DNA from: JAYEJW01 sp034716535
Lineage (GTDB): Bacteria > Pseudomonadota > Gammaproteobacteria > Chromatiales > Chromatiaceae
Length of the DNA: 6,809 bases
Direction: 5' to 3'
NCBI GenBank assembly: GCA_034716535.1
Contig: JAYEJW010000546.1
Coordinates: 1-6,809 of the forward strand
In this document: piece after piece, positions 5,828 to 6,809 of the stretch
How positions within the stretch are numbered: position 1 is the first letter of the stretch
Layout: each line of letters begins with the position of its first letter
Position numbers and translations under genes: made by a program
Notes under the pieces: model-generated
Databases searched by the model: none
What the model was told of the DNA's origin: nothing
What the model saw: the letters and a program-made list of their open reading frames with translations, nothing else

Positions 5828-6490
5828 ATGGTTACCGATTCGGACGTTTTGGACGCTCTGCGCCGCCATCAGGATGCGTTGCGACGCTGTCGGGATTGCA
5901 CGGCGATGACCGGACCGCCGGTTATCGGCCAAGCCGTCCTGTCGCCCGTCATGCTGCTCGGGCAGGCCCCCGGGACGAAGGAAATCGAGGTAGGGCGGCC
6001 CTTTGCCTGGACTGCAGGCAAGAACCTGTTCGGCTGGTTCGAGCGTATCGGGCTCGACGAGCAGGCCATCCGTTCCCAGGTATACATGGCCGCTGTCTGC
6101 CGCTGTTTCCCGGGTAAGAGCAAGAGCGGCGGCGATCGGGTTCCGAGCCGGCAGGAGATCGCAAACTGCTCTCGTTGGTGGCGCACAGAGCTCGCACTGT
6201 TGCGCCCGCGCCTCGTTATTCCCGTCGGCAAGCTGGCCATCTCGCAGTTCATCGAGGTGCGGCGTTTGGACGAGGTGGTGGGGAGAAAATGGCGGGTCGA
6301 GACGGAGGAGGGGATTGGCACGGATCTGATTCCCCTGCCGCACCCATCCGGAGCGTCCGTCTGGCACCGGACGGAGCCGGGAAAAGGACTGCTGCAGGGC
6401 GCCCTGGAGCTGATCGCCGAGCATCCGGCCTGGCGCGATCTCGCCGCCGGGAACATCGAGGGAAAGACGACCAGGTTCCGCAAATCCTGA
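5828..6490 (+). CDS. Fe-S uracil-DNA glycosylase superfamily protein
   Basis: A 220-residue protein of the UDG superfamily (PF03167), whose members remove uracil or other deaminated bases from DNA and so start base excision repair. Motif 1 region: LLGQAPGTKEIEVGRPFAWTAGKNLFGWF (43-71). A glycine-rich strand, IPVGKLAI, lies at 131-138. The catalytic loop motif is PLPHPSG (169-175). Cys 21 and 24 (CRDC), Cys 91 or 93 (VCRCFPG), and Cys 114 (IANCSRWW) are placed as in the [4Fe-4S] families 4 and 5. The motif 1 Glu of family 4 GEAPG is Gln 46 here, and the Asn in the strand before the third Cys is replaced by Ala (YMAAVCRC). That is closer to family 5 (UDGb) or a separate branch, so base specificity is uncertain. 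The start is supported by AGAAGGAG 4 bp before the ATG. Length is normal. Confidence 0.82.
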   Translation: MVTDSDVLDALRRHQDALRRCRDCTAMTGPPVIGQAVLSPVMLLGQAPGTKEIEVGRPFAWTAGKNLFGWFERIGLDEQAIRSQVYMAAVCRCFPGKSKSGGDRVPSRQEIANCSRWWRTELALLRPRLVIPVGKLAISQFIEVRRLDEVVGRKWRVETEEGIGTDLIPLPHPSGASVWHRTEPGKGLLQGALELIAEHPAWRDLAAGNIEGKTTRFRKS

Positions 6491-6495
6491 GCTCA

Positions 6496-6580
<85 letters not shown>

Positions 6581-6589
6581 TTGGTTGGG

Positions 6590-6595
6590 ATTCTA
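6590..6595 (-). promoter_or_regulatory. possible -10 box for tRNA-Leu
   Basis: On the minus strand TAGAAT matches five of six -10 consensus positions and lies about 10 bp before the mature tRNA 5' end. The sequence 17 bp further upstream (TTTCTG) is a poor -35. A strong terminator just upstream suggests the tRNA has its own promoter. Confidence 0.3.
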
Positions 6596-6683
6596 AACGG
6601 TTGCTTGTTTGACAGAAAGCTCAGGGGATCGCCGCCCGTTCGTAGGCACGCAAACCGCCGTTAGCTTCTTGGAAAGCATCGGC

Positions 6684-6762
6684 AAAAAAAAAAGGCGCCC
6701 GAGGCAAGCCGTCCGACAAAGGTGTTGCATCTGAGTCGGACGGCTTCTGCCGTCTCGACGCC
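6684..6762 (-). terminator. intrinsic terminator with ten-T tail
   Basis: Read on the minus strand, GCCGTCCGAC (6744-6735) pairs perfectly with GTCGGACGGC (6717-6708) across a 17-nt loop. Outside it, CGAG and GGCG pair with CTCG and CGCC, and the structure runs directly into ten T residues (6693-6684). It should end transcription entering from beyond the right edge. The same GCCGTC can instead pair with an upstream GACGGC (6754-6749), giving a competing small hairpin. Confidence 0.75.
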
Positions 6763-6809
6763 TGGACAGCGACTTCGCTCGCACGAAGCCGGAGACATCA
6801 CGGCTGGAA

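Noticed and set aside
6593..6784. 63-residue minus-strand open frame across the terminator
   Set aside because: It runs through a perfect hairpin and the ten-T tail, has no ribosome site and is Arg-rich; it is better explained as terminator and spacer.

Overview
This is a GC-rich window with densely packed genes and good Shine-Dalgarno sites at several starts. The gene types (periplasmic DsrE-like protein, ChaN-type lipoprotein, DRG-like TGS GTPase, YbaK deacylase, Fe-S uracil-DNA glycosylase-like protein, class II tRNA-Leu with encoded CCA) suggest a gammaproteobacterium, perhaps a sulfur-oxidising Chromatiales-like lineage. The assignment is an inference from gene content, because no phylogenetic marker is present.

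Left part (1-1949): a broken CRISPR adaptation module. An intact cas2 is followed 7 bp later by a cas1 that keeps its catalytic residues but appears to lack roughly 55-75 residues between its N-terminal beta domain and its catalytic helical domain. The cas1 3' end then runs straight into the remains of a second, different cas2, which has lost its 5' third and carries a frameshift just after its QYSVF strand. Downstream is about 570 bp without a convincing gene. It holds one sequence resembling a CRISPR repeat (ending GGGGATTAAGAC), immediately followed by a perfect 11-bp hairpin. No effector cas genes and no array lie inside the window, so this looks like a CRISPR locus in decay, or its edge.

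Middle part (1950-4883, plus strand): a small exported DsrE/DsrF-like protein, then a lipoprotein joining a ChaN-type (haem-binding-like) domain to a C-terminal PDZ domain. These two are 54 bp apart and probably co-transcribed. A short repeat-like intergenic element with inverted 9-bp ends follows; its left end supplies the lipoprotein stop codon. Then comes a DRG-like GTPase with a C-terminal TGS domain and an altered G3 motif.

Right part (4884-6809): on the minus strand, a YbaK-type aminoacyl-tRNA deacylase followed by a 59-residue Cys/His-rich protein that is easily missed. Divergent from them on the plus strand is an Fe-S uracil-DNA glycosylase superfamily protein. It converges on a minus-strand tRNA-Leu(UAG). 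The last 125 bp carry a strong minus-strand intrinsic terminator with a ten-T tail and a competing alternative hairpin, ending a transcript that starts beyond the window.

I do not see a clear new multi-gene system. The items most worth follow-up are the doubly deleted cas1/cas2 module, the small Cys-rich protein, the DsrE-like/ChaN-PDZ envelope pair, and the terminator with alternative pairing.
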